A stretch of 60,603 nucleotides of DNA from Nitrospirota bacterium (GTDB lineage Bacteria; Nitrospirota; Nitrospiria; SBBL01; JAADHI01). Below the pieces are notes generated by a model, which was not told the origin of the DNA, made no database searches, and saw nothing but the letters and a program-made list of their open reading frames with translations. Positions 25,878 through 35,096 of the stretch are shown piece by piece (positions within the stretch are counted from its first letter, which is position 1; each line of letters starts with the position of its first letter). Location: contig JAJDBV010000087.1 of assembly GCA_029261165.1 (NCBI GenBank), positions 1 to 60,603 of the forward strand, in the 5' to 3' direction. A program made the translations under genes and the position numbers.

Positions 25878-27158
25878 TTGCCGAACCTTGAAGACCAATA
25901 CACGATTGCCGTCATCGGCCTCGGGTATGTCGGGCTTCCTCTGGCGGCCGAATTCGGAAAGTGCTTCAAAACGGTCGGGTTTGATATCGACATTGACCGG
26001 ATTGCGTCCCTCAAAAAAGGGATAGATACCACATTGGAGGTCAGTACTGAAGGGCTGAAATCAGCCAAGAAACTTTCATACACCACAAGTACGGAAGGGT
26101 TGAAAGATTGTAACTTCTTCATTGTGACCGTACCCACGCCAATTGATGCCTACAAGAGACCCAATCTTACAGCATTGACCAGTGCGTCAGAGTCTGTTGG
26201 CGCAGTCTTGAAGAAAAACGATATTGTCGTCTATGAGTCGACCGTCTACCCCGGGGTAACAGAAGAGATTTGTGTCCCGATCCTGGAAAAAACCTCAGGC
26301 CTGTGCTTCAATCGCGATTTTTTTGCGGGATATTCTCCGGAACGGATCAATCCGGGAGATAAAGAGCATGCCGTCACGCAAATCCTGAAAGTGATTTCCG
26401 GGTCGACACCCGAGGCCCTGGAATCGATCGACGCCCTTTACCGTGCAATCATTCAGGCCGGAACCTATCGCGCCGAATCGATCCGTGTGGCCGAAGCAGC
26501 CAAGGTCATCGAAAATACACAGCGGGATGTGAATATCGCCTTAATCAATGAGTTCGCCCTTCTCTTCAACCGCCTCGAAATTGATACTGACTCGGTCTTG
26601 AAGGCCGCGGGAACCAAGTGGAACTTTTTGGGGTTTTCTCCCGGTCTGGTCGGCGGGCACTGTATCGGCGTTGACCCTTACTACCTGTGCCACAAGGCTC
26701 AGGAAGTCGGATATCATCCGGATGTTATCCTCGCCGGGAGGCGGATCAATGACAACATGGGGAACTATGTGGCGGGAGAGGTTGTCAAGCTGATGATTCG
26801 GAAGCGGATCCAGGTTGGCGGAAGCCGCATCCTTATTCTGGGCCTGACGTTCAAGGAAAACTGCCCGGATATACGGAATACACGCGTTATCGATATCATC
26901 CATGAGCTCAAGAACTATCATGCCGAGGTTGAAGTTTTTGATCCCTGGGCGGATCCCTCAGAGGTCGAACACGAATACGGCCTTAAACTGACTAAAACCT
27001 TATCCGAACATCAGTATGACGCCATCATTCTGGCCGTTCCCCACGACCAGTTTAAAAAATGGGGAAAAGACGATCTCGAGCGGTACAGGAAAGAAGCTTC
27101 TGTCATCTACGACGTAAAACATCTCTTCGATCAGGCCTGGGTTGATGGAAGGCTTTAA
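25878..27158 (+). CDS. tviB: UDP-N-acetylhexosamine 6-dehydrogenase (TviB/WbpO type)
   Basis: 426 aa. It oxidises a UDP-N-acetyl sugar to the uronic acid for surface polysaccharide. The NAD site is [18 protein letters not shown] (residues about 9-26), followed by the [12 protein letters not shown] and [13 protein letters not shown] segments. [21 protein letters not shown] and the catalytic Cys motif [17 protein letters not shown] are closer to TviB than to UDP-glucose dehydrogenase. The start is TTG 25878 after AAAAGGAG. With the downstream epimerase it suggests capsule or O-antigen sugar supply, although no glycosyltransferases are adjacent. Confidence 0.88.
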   Translation: MPNLEDQYTIAVIGLGYVGLPLAAEFGKCFKTVGFDIDIDRIASLKKGIDTTLEVSTEGLKSAKKLSYTTSTEGLKDCNFFIVTVPTPIDAYKRPNLTALTSASESVGAVLKKNDIVVYESTVYPGVTEEICVPILEKTSGLCFNRDFFAGYSPERINPGDKEHAVTQILKVISGSTPEALESIDALYRAIIQAGTYRAESIRVAEAAKVIENTQRDVNIALINEFALLFNRLEIDTDSVLKAAGTKWNFLGFSPGLVGGHCIGVDPYYLCHKAQEVGYHPDVILAGRRINDNMGNYVAGEVVKLMIRKRIQVGGSRILILGLTFKENCPDIRNTRVIDIIHELKNYHAEVEVFDPWADPSEVEHEYGLKLTKTLSEHQYDAIILAVPHDQFKKWGKDDLERYRKEASVIYDVKHLFDQAWVDGRL

Positions 27159-27299
27159 GAGCGGTGAATCGGAAATGGGGAACGGTAAATGAGCCTTGGT
27201 GAGGGAGATACCTTTCAACTGCTCGAACGGGTTGCACGCCTAATCTCAGGGTTACATCGGAGGGTCAAAAATGAGGTGTTGTAGTTCACCATTCACGCA

Positions 27300-28310
27300 A
27301 TGAAGATTTTAGTCACCGGGTCCGCCGGTTTTATCGGTTTTCATCTTACACAGCGCCTTCTCTCTCAAGGAGAGGAAGTCGTCGGCCTCGATAATCTCAA
27401 TGATTATTACGATGTGCGGCTCAAAACCAACCGTTTGAAAAAATTAAGCGGAGCGTCTCTGTTTCGCTTCGTCAAGACAGACCTGGCGGATAAAAAAGGC
27501 CTGGAAGACCTCTTTCAGAAAGAGCGATTCGATCGGGTCATTCATCTCGCCGCGCAGGCGGGGGTCCGTTACAGCCTCGAAAACCCCCATGTCTATATAG
27601 AAAGCAATCTCGCAGGCTTCCTTCATATTCTGGAGGGATGCCGACATACCGAGGTTCCCCATCTGGCCTATGCCTCTTCGAGTTCGGTCTATGGCGCGAA
27701 TACCCGGATGCCTTTTTCCATTCACGATAACGTGGATCATCCTGTCTCCCTATACGGTGCGACAAAAAAGGCGAATGAACTGATGGCCCACGCTTATTCC
27801 CATCTTTACAAAATCCCGACCACTGGCCTTCGATTTTTTACCGTTTATGGCCCATGGGGGAGGCCCGATATGGCCCTCTTCCTTTTTACAAAGGCCATCC
27901 TGAAAGGAGAGCCGATCGATGTATTCAATCACGGCCGGATGCAGCGGGATTTCACCTATGTCGATGATATTGTGGAAGGGATTATCCGGGTGACAGAGAA
28001 GATCCCTTCGCCAAACCCGGAATGGAACGGGGCCAAGCCGGATCCGGGAACAAGCAGGGCACCCTACAAGGTTTATAACATCGGGAACAACAACCCCGTC
28101 GAACTTCTAAAGCTGATCGAGGTCTTGGAAGACTGTCTCGGGAAGAAGGCAGAGCGCCGACTTTTGCCAATTCAGCCAGGGGATGTCCCCGCAACCTATG
28201 CCGACGTCGATGATCTGATGCGGGATGTCGGGTTCAAACCGGCGACACCGATTGAAGAAGGGGTTCAACGCTTTGTCGCTTGGTACAAAGAATATTATCA
28301 AGTAAAATAA
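27300..28310 (+). CDS. NAD-dependent epimerase, UDP-glucuronate 4-epimerase type
   Basis: 336 aa. It is an extended short-chain dehydrogenase with the nucleotide site [11 protein letters not shown] at the N-terminus. [13 protein letters not shown] is typical of the UDP-glucuronate 4-epimerase group. Then come [14 protein letters not shown], a Ser-Ser-Ser-Val-Tyr-Gly strand and the catalytic YGATK. It probably makes UDP-galacturonate or a related sugar. A 141-bp gap with no obvious element separates it from the dehydrogenase. Confidence 0.88.
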   Translation: MKILVTGSAGFIGFHLTQRLLSQGEEVVGLDNLNDYYDVRLKTNRLKKLSGASLFRFVKTDLADKKGLEDLFQKERFDRVIHLAAQAGVRYSLENPHVYIESNLAGFLHILEGCRHTEVPHLAYASSSSVYGANTRMPFSIHDNVDHPVSLYGATKKANELMAHAYSHLYKIPTTGLRFFTVYGPWGRPDMALFLFTKAILKGEPIDVFNHGRMQRDFTYVDDIVEGIIRVTEKIPSPNPEWNGAKPDPGTSRAPYKVYNIGNNNPVELLKLIEVLEDCLGKKAERRLLPIQPGDVPATYADVDDLMRDVGFKPATPIEEGVQRFVAWYKEYYQVK

Positions 28311-28372
28311 TCCAAACCTTAAGAATCTCTCCTTGCCGTTTTCTGATCCACGCCAATAGAAATTCGAGGTCC

Positions 28373-29059
28373 ATGTCGTTTCGTTCAAAAATCAAAAAAC
28401 ATCTCCTCTCTTTTTCAGCCGTTATTTTTATTCGCGCTCTGATAAAAATATGGCAATGGACCTGCAGGATTGAAGTCAGAGGGCCACTCCTGGATACTCT
28501 CAAGGGGGAAAAACCGGTGATCCTGACCTGCTGGCATCAGGACATGATCTTTAACTATGCCTACCTCCTGAAGATCAATCCACGGAGAAAAATCGCGACA
28601 ATTGTCAGTCACAGTAAGGATGGGGATCTTGCCGCGACTGTCATCCAAAAACTTGGAGCGATCGTGGTCCGCGGCTCCAGTTCAAGAGGGGGGCGAGAGG
28701 CTCTGGGAGGCTTGACTCGCACAGTTCTCCAAGAAAAGGCGGTCGGGATGATCGTCTGCGACGGTCCGAAACCGCCGGGACGCATCGTCAAACCCGGCAT
28801 CCTGTTGTTGGCGCGGCAATCAGGGCACCCGATCATCCAGATACGCTCCTGGAGCGATCGCGGATTTCTCTTTAAAAAAAGCTGGTCTAAGCTCCACGTC
28901 GTGTTCCCCTTTTCCCGTGTCATCATCTGGTCAACTCCCCCGCTCCTTATCCCCGTCGATACTAAAAAACCAGAAATGAAGGCCTTCCGTTTGCGCATCG
29001 AAGAAGGCTTGAATGAGATGGCCGATCACTCCGAAAATTACTTTACAAAACAAAGATAG
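28373..29059 (+). CDS. DUF374 lysophospholipid-acyltransferase-like protein
   Basis: 228 aa from ATG 28373, chosen to avoid overlap with the epimerase; GAGG lies 3 bp upstream. It belongs to the DUF374 branch of LPLAT enzymes: CWHQDMIFNYAYLL carries the H-x4-D-like acyltransferase motif variant, followed by IVSHSKDGDLAATVIQKLG, VVRGSSSRGG and CDGPKPPGR. These are membrane-associated proteins thought to act on lipid A or phospholipid. The position after sugar-nucleotide genes fits an envelope role. Confidence 0.8.
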   Translation: MSFRSKIKKHLLSFSAVIFIRALIKIWQWTCRIEVRGPLLDTLKGEKPVILTCWHQDMIFNYAYLLKINPRRKIATIVSHSKDGDLAATVIQKLGAIVVRGSSSRGGREALGGLTRTVLQEKAVGMIVCDGPKPPGRIVKPGILLLARQSGHPIIQIRSWSDRGFLFKKSWSKLHVVFPFSRVIIWSTPPLLIPVDTKKPEMKAFRLRIEEGLNEMADHSENYFTKQR

Positions 29060-29112
29060 CGCTTAAAAACTTCGGAATTGACTCTCCCCATAAGATTTGA
29101 TAGCCTGACCCC

Positions 29113-29433
29113 ATGCGCAAAAAGCTGTTTCTTAAACCTTTTCAGCTCTCCGTCCCCGGTACCGCTGTCACCGGGATCACTGGGGGCGTGGTGGGTTCGT
29201 TTATGGGCGGACCCGTTTTCATTATCGGCATGGCCCTGATCGGTGCCCTGATTGGAAACGTCGTGTGGATGATGGGCGGACAGGATTTTTTTCTCTTTAT
29301 TGTCGTTGGAATCGTTCTCGGTTCGGGCCTCGCCGTCTTTTTAAGCGGATTGGAATCAGCATTGATCGGTGCGGGAACAGGCGGGGCGATTGGGGGATTT
29401 GTTGCCGTAAACAAGAGCATGCTCACAAAGTAA
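29113..29433 (+). CDS. Small glycine-rich membrane protein
   Basis: 106 aa. The basic N-terminus MRKKLFLK is followed by three hydrophobic, Gly-rich segments (about residues 15-50, 56-77 and 80-97). It resembles glycine-zipper membrane proteins in composition, but no family is assigned. The ribosome-binding site is weak. A TTGACT box about 35 bp upstream may be part of a promoter. It stands alone between DUF374 and the chagasin-like gene. Confidence 0.5.
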   Translation: MRKKLFLKPFQLSVPGTAVTGITGGVVGSFMGGPVFIIGMALIGALIGNVVWMMGGQDFFLFIVVGIVLGSGLAVFLSGLESALIGAGTGGAIGGFVAVNKSMLTK

Positions 29434-29466
29434 AACCGCCGATTTGCATGAAGGATCTTGGTCTTG

Positions 29467-29495
29467 TTGACATTAAAACGAGATTTAGATAAAGT
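29467..29495 (+). promoter_or_regulatory. Promoter of the chagasin-like gene
   Basis: Consensus TTGACA (29467-29472), 17-bp spacer, TAAAGT (29490-29495), ending 30 bp before the ATG at 29526. Confidence 0.6.
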
Positions 29496-29525
29496 CGTCA
29501 TTAAGTAAATCTTGGGCTAGACAGA

Positions 29526-29834
29526 ATGATTCAAGGGAAAAGTGAAATTAAAAAGATTCAGGCCAAGGCGGGGGAAGCCTTTAAGATCCGGATCTGGGAA
29601 GACCGAACCAAGGGGGGATGCCGTTTTGTCCCGACCTTTGATGCTGGCGTTTTAAGACTGCTGAGCGATGAGTACGATCGGACCCGGAATATTCGTGTAA
29701 CCGATTCAGGGATGCGGTCTTTTGAATTTGTCGCGATGTCTCCCGGAAAAACCACCATTGAACTTGAATCAAGGTATGGCTGGAAGTTCTCCGCCGAAAG
29801 CCATCTGAGCTACGAAGTTGATATTATAGAATAA
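29526..29834 (+). CDS. Chagasin-like (I42) cysteine-protease inhibitor domain protein
   Basis: 102 aa. The pattern matches the chagasin fold: KAGEAFKIRIWEDRTKGGCRFVPTFDAG corresponds to the first inhibitory loop region, RSFEFVAMSPGKTTIELESRYGW to the later strands. The family inhibits papain-like cysteine proteases. The classical first-loop NPTTGY is replaced by EDRTKGG, so activity is uncertain. There is no signal peptide, unlike many bacterial homologues, which implies a cytoplasmic location or non-classical use. No ribosome-binding site is obvious. Confidence 0.6.
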   Translation: MIQGKSEIKKIQAKAGEAFKIRIWEDRTKGGCRFVPTFDAGVLRLLSDEYDRTRNIRVTDSGMRSFEFVAMSPGKTTIELESRYGWKFSAESHLSYEVDIIE

Positions 29835-29856
29835 AGCGAACTGGTATTTTTTCAAC

Positions 29857-29932
29857 GGTCCCATCGTCTAGTGGCCTAGGACGTTGGCCTCTCACGCCGA
29901 AAACACGGGTTCGAACCCCGTTGGGACCACCA
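29857..29932 (+). tRNA. tRNA-Glu (anticodon CTC)
   Basis: 76 nt with all arms. The acceptor stem is GGTCCCA/TGGGACC, D-stem GTCT/GGAC, anticodon stem TTGGC/GCCGA with loop CTCTCAC (anticodon CTC), and T-arm ACGGG-TTCGAAC-CCCGT. The CCA end is encoded. Confidence 0.95.
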
Positions 29933-30132
29933 GTTTTTTCACCTTGCGTTCTCTCCTTCATGATTCTCATGGTTTTCTGGCTTTTGTAGACCCGTCGGTT
30001 TTTTTATTTGTTTTCCTAACCAGGTTTTTCAATCACTCCGATGAACGCAACCTTGCAATTTTAATTTGTTTTTTTGCGGGGGTGTACTACATACATTCGC
30101 TATTAAAGACTGCTTTCTTCAAGGACATATTG

Positions 30133-30603
30133 TTGAAAAATTATTTTTCCGCCCAACGTTTCGGTATTTTTTTACTGCTCTTTCCGATACTTCTTTTCCC
30201 CATGTTGCATATTCACCCGGCATACAATCACCCGTATGGTGAAACCGAAGACCATCAGCATCATTCTACCGTTCATGCCGATTTCTTTCCGGATGCCGTA
30301 CATGGGCACGAAAAACACAATGACCCTGGGCAACATGGCCAGGACCTCAAAGCAACAGACGTTTCAATTGACCTCTCAAAGCACACGCTTTCCCAAATTA
30401 ATCTTCTTTCGTTTCATATCGGTCAATCTTTACAAGTTCCTTCAGCCTTCAAAAGAAACCTCAACGCCTTAGATCAGGATTCGCTTGAGCTCTCTAACGC
30501 TCCTCAATTTCAAAGGGGGGCTCCGATACGGCAACAGGCCCCTCCATTTCAGACACCCCGTTTTTCACCCCGCTTACTCCGCGGGCCTCCATATTTTGCG
30601 TGA
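30133..30603 (+). CDS. Histidine-rich exported protein, probable metal-related
   Basis: 156 aa from TTG 30133, chosen because AAGGA lies 7 bp upstream and the resulting N-terminus MKNYFSAQRFGIFLLLFPILLFPMLHIHP is a good signal or anchor. The frame runs further upstream but only through the tRNA. A His-rich segment follows (HPAYNHPYG, EDHQHHSTVH, HGHEKHNDPGQHGQD, about residues 28-75), then a neutral Pro/Gln-rich tail. HupE-like and DUF6488 genes downstream suggest nickel, cobalt or zinc handling. The family is not named. Confidence 0.6.
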   Translation: MKNYFSAQRFGIFLLLFPILLFPMLHIHPAYNHPYGETEDHQHHSTVHADFFPDAVHGHEKHNDPGQHGQDLKATDVSIDLSKHTLSQINLLSFHIGQSLQVPSAFKRNLNALDQDSLELSNAPQFQRGAPIRQQAPPFQTPRFSPRLLRGPPYFA

Positions 30604-30708
30604 CCTCTTTAGTAATTTCCTTCGTTTTGATTTGAAGGTGATTGATTCTTCATCGGGAAGGGGTTTTCCGTTTTTCAGGCTACTCTCGCGAATATCTTGG
30701 AGGAGAAA

Positions 30709-31500
30709 TTGAAAATATCAAAATTGAATAGAATCGTGATGACCTTGTTACTGATGTCCTTTCCCGCCGTTGTACTGGCGCATGGTATTTCTGAAGCAGA
30801 CAAAGCGGCAATGTTAAGCGGCGGCTATCTTCGTTATCTCTGGCTCGGGGCAAGTCATATGCTCACCGGATATGATCACCTGCTCTTTATCTTCGGAGTG
30901 ATCTTTTTTTTGACCGGGTTTCGGGACATTGTTAAATACATCACCATTTTTACGGCGGGGCACAGCCTGACACTCATCTTCGCCACAATCTTTGGAATAA
31001 CCGCCAACTATTTCCTGGTCGATGCCGTCATCGCCCTCAGTGTCTGTTATAAAGGATTTGATAATCTGGAAGGATTTAAAAAATATTTGAAGATGCCTTC
31101 ACCCAATCTATTTTGGGTCATTTTTATTTTTGGGCTGATTCACGGCTTCGGCCTTTCGACAAGACTCCAGCAATTGCCCCTGGGAGAAAGCGGCCTGATC
31201 CTGCGGATACTGTCTTTTAATCTTGGGGTTGAATTGGGACAGGTCACGGCCCTGTCCGTCATGCTGATCCTGATTGCGGGTTGGCGTAGAACCCGGTCAT
31301 TTGTCCAGTTCAGCACGGTCTCCAATGCCGGATTGATTGTTGCGGGTGCCTTCTTGTTTTTGATACAAATACACGGATATACGCACACCACAGATCCGGA
31401 TGGCTTTGGGTTCAGCACAGACAACCATCTTCACGAACATCAGCAGATGGAAGAAAAAATAATAGAGCAACAGAAAGACCGTCACGACTCAATCTTTTAG
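30709..31500 (+). CDS. HupE/UreJ-type membrane protein, probable metal permease
   Basis: 263 aa. The start TTG 30709 is set by GGAGGAG at 30699-30705. A signal peptide ends VLAHG, then about six membrane helices follow. HupE/UreJ family motifs are GASHMLTGYDHLLFIFGVIFFL, TAGHSLTLIFA, FIFGLIHGFGLS and FNLGVELGQ, with conserved His, Asp and Glu that bind metal in nickel permeases of this kind. The His-rich C-terminus (HTTDPD, HLHEHQQ) supports metal binding. It is followed after 9 bp by the DUF6488 gene. Confidence 0.85.
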   Translation: MKISKLNRIVMTLLLMSFPAVVLAHGISEADKAAMLSGGYLRYLWLGASHMLTGYDHLLFIFGVIFFLTGFRDIVKYITIFTAGHSLTLIFATIFGITANYFLVDAVIALSVCYKGFDNLEGFKKYLKMPSPNLFWVIFIFGLIHGFGLSTRLQQLPLGESGLILRILSFNLGVELGQVTALSVMLILIAGWRRTRSFVQFSTVSNAGLIVAGAFLFLIQIHGYTHTTDPDGFGFSTDNHLHEHQQMEEKIIEQQKDRHDSIF

Positions 31501-31509
31501 GAGGATCAG

Positions 31510-31860
31510 ATGAAAAAAATATCAGCCTGTTTACTTGTTTTATTTATGCTTTCGAGCCCATTGGTTTTTGCCGGTCCCGGAGGTGGCGACCACTCTCATG
31601 AACCCGCTGCGCCTATATCAGAGGGCGAGGCCTTAAAGAAAGCGAGCGGCATCGTGGCGAAAAATGTTAAAAAAGGGAAGTTACCGAAATCCTGGGGGGG
31701 GGTGAAGCCTGAAAAAATCATACAGAAGACCTTTAAAAAAGGCCCGGAATGGGTGGTCACCTTTGATAATCCGAAGGTGGAAAACAAAGACAAGCAGACC
31801 TTATACGTCTTTCTCAGTTTGTCAGGAAAATACCTCGGCGCGAATTTTTCAGGGAATTAG
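31510..31860 (+). CDS. DUF6488-type small periplasmic protein
   Basis: 116 aa. A signal peptide ends VFAG (residue 21), followed by a GGGDHSHEP His motif. The conserved body is ISEGEALKKASGIVAKNVKKGKLPKSWGGVKPE, with EWVVTFDNP and LYVFLSLSGKYLGANF near the end, matching what I recall of DUF6488. These are commonly encoded beside HupE-like or metal-resistance genes. AGGAGGATCAG precedes the ATG. Function is unknown; it is probably a periplasmic metal chaperone-like partner. Confidence 0.75.
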   Translation: MKKISACLLVLFMLSSPLVFAGPGGGDHSHEPAAPISEGEALKKASGIVAKNVKKGKLPKSWGGVKPEKIIQKTFKKGPEWVVTFDNPKVENKDKQTLYVFLSLSGKYLGANFSGN

Positions 31861-31865
31861 TCTTG

Positions 31866-32684
31866 ATGATAAATCGATTGCATGCCGGGCAGCATAGCGA
31901 TAAGACTCTGTCTGGTTTTTGGAGAAGCCTTCTTTTCACGAAGGTGACCCTTGGCCTTGTTTTTCTTTTTATTGCACCTATCTTTCTTGGCGCGTGCACT
32001 TTTCGGCAGCATGCTCCTTTTGCCTCAGCTTTGCCATTGGCCCTTTCCGAAAATGCCCTGGAGGGAAAAGACCAGCCTTTCTGGTGGGCGGCCCGGTTTA
32101 AAATTGTCTGGAACCCGGATCACGCGCCGGATGGCGCCGTAGACCTCTTCCTTGCACATGCCATTATCCAGCCTTTGTTGAAAGACCATTCCAGGCATCT
32201 CCTGCGGTGGCGATTTCATCGTCGGGCAGCTCCAGACACAAGCGGTCATCAATTCACTTTTTTTTTCTACACAAATGCAAAAACCGCGGCCGAACTCTTT
32301 AAAAAAATTCAAGAAAATGATCTACTCGATCAAGCCGTGTCGGCTCAGATTGTTGAGAAGGTGGTTCTGGACAACCCCGACAGGCTCTCCCGTCCCCACA
32401 TTGAAGATACGAGCGATCCGAATTGGTCACCATCGCTTCAAAAGAATTGGCCTTCGTATATCATGGGGGTCAGCGCGTTATGGCTCGGTCTTATCGACGA
32501 TGAGATGTCACAGGTTCCTGCCCTCGCCACAATGAAGATCTCCGAAAAAGTAGAAGCCTATCGCAAAGCGGAGTCCCACATCACGAAGTCCTGGCATCGT
32601 GAAGGGCAGCACGCCTTCCTTCATCATCTCAGCGCGATATTCGGGTATGAACCCTTACACATCAGGAAAGATATTCTCTTTTAG
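31866..32684 (+). CDS. Hypothetical lipoprotein
   Basis: 272 aa. The ATG at 31866 lies 6 bp after the DUF6488 stop (TTG 31863 is possible). A long N-region leads to a lipobox LGAC at about residue 44. The mature part is Trp- and His-rich (FWWAARFKIVWNPDH, HSRHLLRWRFHRR) with a mixed alpha/beta look and ends HFLHHLSAIFGYEP-like. I do not recognise a family. The arrangement suggests it belongs with the preceding metal-related cluster. Confidence 0.6.
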   Translation: MINRLHAGQHSDKTLSGFWRSLLFTKVTLGLVFLFIAPIFLGACTFRQHAPFASALPLALSENALEGKDQPFWWAARFKIVWNPDHAPDGAVDLFLAHAIIQPLLKDHSRHLLRWRFHRRAAPDTSGHQFTFFFYTNAKTAAELFKKIQENDLLDQAVSAQIVEKVVLDNPDRLSRPHIEDTSDPNWSPSLQKNWPSYIMGVSALWLGLIDDEMSQVPALATMKISEKVEAYRKAESHITKSWHREGQHAFLHHLSAIFGYEPLHIRKDILF

Positions 32685-32726
32685 GAAATGGCGACCAGGT
32701 GCTTTAAGGATTAGGAGGAAAACTGT

Positions 32727-33494
32727 ATGAAATGTCACGAAGTAGACTACCAGGTAATCGGAGATGATATGCAGATCGTAGAGGTCGAGCTTGACCCTGG
32801 AGAAACCGTCATCGCCGAGGCAGGTGCCATGAACTACATGGACGACGGCATCACCTTTGAGGCAAAAATGGGGGATGGGTCCAACCCTGACGAGGGTATT
32901 TTTGGCAAACTTTTGAATGTCGGTAAGCGGGTACTCACGGGGGAATCTATCTTTTTGACCCATTTTACAAATGAAGGTCGCGGCAAAAAGCGTGTCTCCT
33001 TCGCCGCACCCTATCCCGGAAAAATTATTCCCATACATCTCGCAGACGTCCAGGGAGAGCTGATGTGCCAGAAAGATGCCTTTCTCTGCGCGGCCTTTGG
33101 GACCGAAATCGGGATTGCCTTTACAAAGCGTCTTGGCGCGGGCTTCTTCGGGGGTGAAGGATTCATTCTCCAGCGCCTCCGAGGCGACGGGATGACCTTT
33201 GTCCACGTCGGGGGGACTGTGATCAAAAAGACCTTGAATAATGAACGCATTCGCGTGGACACCGGTTGTCTTGCGGCATTTACCTCAGGCATTCATTATG
33301 ATATTGAGCGGGCCGGCAACCTGAAGTCGATGTTTTTTGGGGGGGAAGGTCTTTTTCTCGCCACCTTAAGCGGGACCGGGACGGTCTGGCTTCAGAGTCT
33401 TCCCTTCTCTCGCATGGCAGACCGTATTCTTCAACATGCCCCGGCTGCCGGTGGAAGCCGTAGAGGAGAAAGCGGGATTTTGGGAGGATTTTGA
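32727..33494 (+). CDS. AIM24 family protein (TIGR00266 type)
   Basis: 255 aa. Family signatures are [23 protein letters not shown] at the N-terminus, then [34 protein letters not shown] and a C-terminal [15 protein letters not shown]. The fold is a triple beta-prism. The mitochondrial homologue affects inner-membrane organisation; the bacterial role is unknown. The tail is Gly-rich ([14 protein letters not shown]). AGGAGGAAAACTGT precedes the ATG. It converges with purU 8 bp away. Confidence 0.88.
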   Translation: MKCHEVDYQVIGDDMQIVEVELDPGETVIAEAGAMNYMDDGITFEAKMGDGSNPDEGIFGKLLNVGKRVLTGESIFLTHFTNEGRGKKRVSFAAPYPGKIIPIHLADVQGELMCQKDAFLCAAFGTEIGIAFTKRLGAGFFGGEGFILQRLRGDGMTFVHVGGTVIKKTLNNERIRVDTGCLAAFTSGIHYDIERAGNLKSMFFGGEGLFLATLSGTGTVWLQSLPFSRMADRILQHAPAAGGSRRGESGILGGF

Positions 33495-33502
33495 AGACTC
33501 CG

Positions 33503-34378
33503 TTACGAAAAAACCACCGTCCGATTGTCGTATACCAAGGTTTTTCGCTCTACGTGAGATCGGATGGCCCTTGAGAGGACCAGCTTTTCAAGGTCACGCC
33601 CTTTCCTGATCAAATCTTCTACCGCGTCGGTATGACTCACCCGCGTGACATCCTGTGCGATGATCGGACCGGCGTCCAGCTCCGATGTGACGTAATGACT
33701 TGTCGCCCCGATCACCTTGACCCCGCGATCATAAGCAGAATGATAAGGCTTTGCGCCTGGGAAGGCCGGAAGAAAGGAATGGTGGATATTGATAATCCTG
33801 TTTGGGTAGTGATTGACAAAGTCCTTGGTTAGTATCTGCATGTAGCGGGCGAGGACGACAAAACTGATTTTGTGTTCTCGCATCAGGGCCAATTGGCTTT
33901 TTTCCTGCCCCTGTTTATTTTGAGGTGTGATCTCGGAGTGATGGAAACACATCCCAAATTGGTCGGCAATATGCTTTAAGTGCTTATGGTTACTGATGAT
34001 GAGGGGGATGTCTACTTTCAGCTCGCCTGATTTATAGCGGGCAAGGATGTCGTATAAACAATGTGGAAGTTTAGAGACAAAAATAGCCATCCGAGGAACT
34101 TCACCAGAATAGTTTAGCGTCCACTGCATGTTGAACGGATCGCCAATCAGGCTTCCAAAGGATTCACCGATTTTTTCACGCGGGATGGAAAATCCGGACA
34201 TGTCCCATTCGATCCGCATAAAAAAGACGTCTTTTATCGGGTCGACATGCTGCTCGAGGGAAAGGATGTTTCCTTTGTTCTTGAAGATGAACTCGGTCAC
34301 GGAGGAAACCACGCCCCTCATATCCGGGCAGTGGATCAATAATATCGCAGAATTGCCAGCGCAGGCTTTTTCTTCCAT
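33503..34378 (-). CDS. purU: Formyltetrahydrofolate deformylase
   Basis: 291 aa from ATG 34378, where the family N-terminus begins; the frame continues 33 codons upstream. An N-terminal ACT domain (LLIHCPDMRGVVSSVTEFIFKNKGNIL) is followed by a formyltransferase-like domain. The catalytic Asn/His/Asp are within LARYMQILTKDF, NIHHSFLPAFPGAKPY and TSHYVTSELDAGPII. It releases formate from 10-formyl-THF to supply PurT-type purine synthesis and balance one-carbon pools. No purT gene is nearby. Confidence 0.93.
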   Translation of the reverse strand: MEEKACAGNSAILLIHCPDMRGVVSSVTEFIFKNKGNILSLEQHVDPIKDVFFMRIEWDMSGFSIPREKIGESFGSLIGDPFNMQWTLNYSGEVPRMAIFVSKLPHCLYDILARYKSGELKVDIPLIISNHKHLKHIADQFGMCFHHSEITPQNKQGQEKSQLALMREHKISFVVLARYMQILTKDFVNHYPNRIINIHHSFLPAFPGAKPYHSAYDRGVKVIGATSHYVTSELDAGPIIAQDVTRVSHTDAVEDLIRKGRDLEKLVLSRAIRSHVERKTLVYDNRTVVFS

Positions 34379-34496
34379 GATGATTCTAATGATACATTCG
34401 AACAGAAACAAGGCACATGAACCGGGGAGGTTCATGACAGGATCCTGACAGGTCACGCAACCAGAACGACCTGTCAATTATCGGTCGCACAAAAGC

Positions 34497-34925
34497 TTAT
34501 TTCACCGCCATGACGGCAGGTCTTTTTTCCGCTTCATCCATTCGGGTCATTGTGGATATGGTATTGCCTTCCTCGGTCATCTTCGAAGTCCCATTGAATT
34601 GCGCGCCCTCTTCGATGATAAGCGAAGGCGTCATGATCTCTCCGGTGACAACAGAACTCTTGAGGAGTTGAACCTTCTGGTGGCCAATAATCTTTCCATT
34701 GACCTTACCGCCGACAGTGATGAGATCGCCGTCAATCTCGGATGAGATCACCGCACCATCTCCCAGAACAAGGCTCCCTTTCGCCGTAACCTTACCTTCC
34801 ACTATTCCGTCAATTCGACCCGATCCGTCAAAGCGGATGTCGCCCTTGATTTCGACCCCTTTTCCCATATAAATGATCATTTCATCCGCCGAACTGTTGC
34901 TGTAGTCCTCTTTTCCGAACACCAT
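34497..34925 (-). CDS. Bactofilin (polymer-forming cytoskeletal protein)
   Basis: 142 aa. The beta-helical bactofilin core (about residues 20-105) shows the regular pattern GVEIKGDIRFDGSGRIDG, GKVTAKGSLVLGDGAVI, GDLITVGGKVNGKI and SSVVTGEI. These proteins polymerise without nucleotide and scaffold cell shape or envelope enzymes. An Asn/Ser-rich N-terminus and a charged tail flank the core. GGGAGGTTAAGCGG precedes the ATG. It is next to purU but probably transcribed separately. Confidence 0.88.
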   Translation of the reverse strand: MVFGKEDYSNSSADEMIIYMGKGVEIKGDIRFDGSGRIDGIVEGKVTAKGSLVLGDGAVISSEIDGDLITVGGKVNGKIIGHQKVQLLKSSVVTGEIMTPSLIIEEGAQFNGTSKMTEEGNTISTMTRMDEAEKRPAVMAVK

Positions 34926-35063
34926 CCGCTTAACCTCCCTTATTTTAACTGCGCAACTATGATGCCAACTTTAAAAGTATAGCTGATCATCATAAAATGT
35001 CAAAGAAGTCGGCCGACCCCTTAGATCCATCATGAAATACGAGGTGATGCCCCGCGAACAAAG

Positions 35064-35091
35064 AAAAAGGCCCGGGAAACCGGGCCTTTTT
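35064..35091. terminator. Bidirectional rho-independent terminator downstream of ssrA
   Basis: AAAAAGGCCCGG-GAAA-CCGGGCCTTTTT is a perfect 12-bp stem with a GAAA tetraloop and T-runs on both strands. It lies just past the 3' end of ssrA (minus strand). Confidence 0.9.
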
Positions 35092-35096
35092 CTAAT

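Noticed and set aside
29884-30132. N-terminal extension of the His-rich protein into the tRNA-Glu gene
   Set aside because: The frame begins inside a tRNA; the TTG at 30133 has a ribosome-binding site and a proper signal-like N-terminus.
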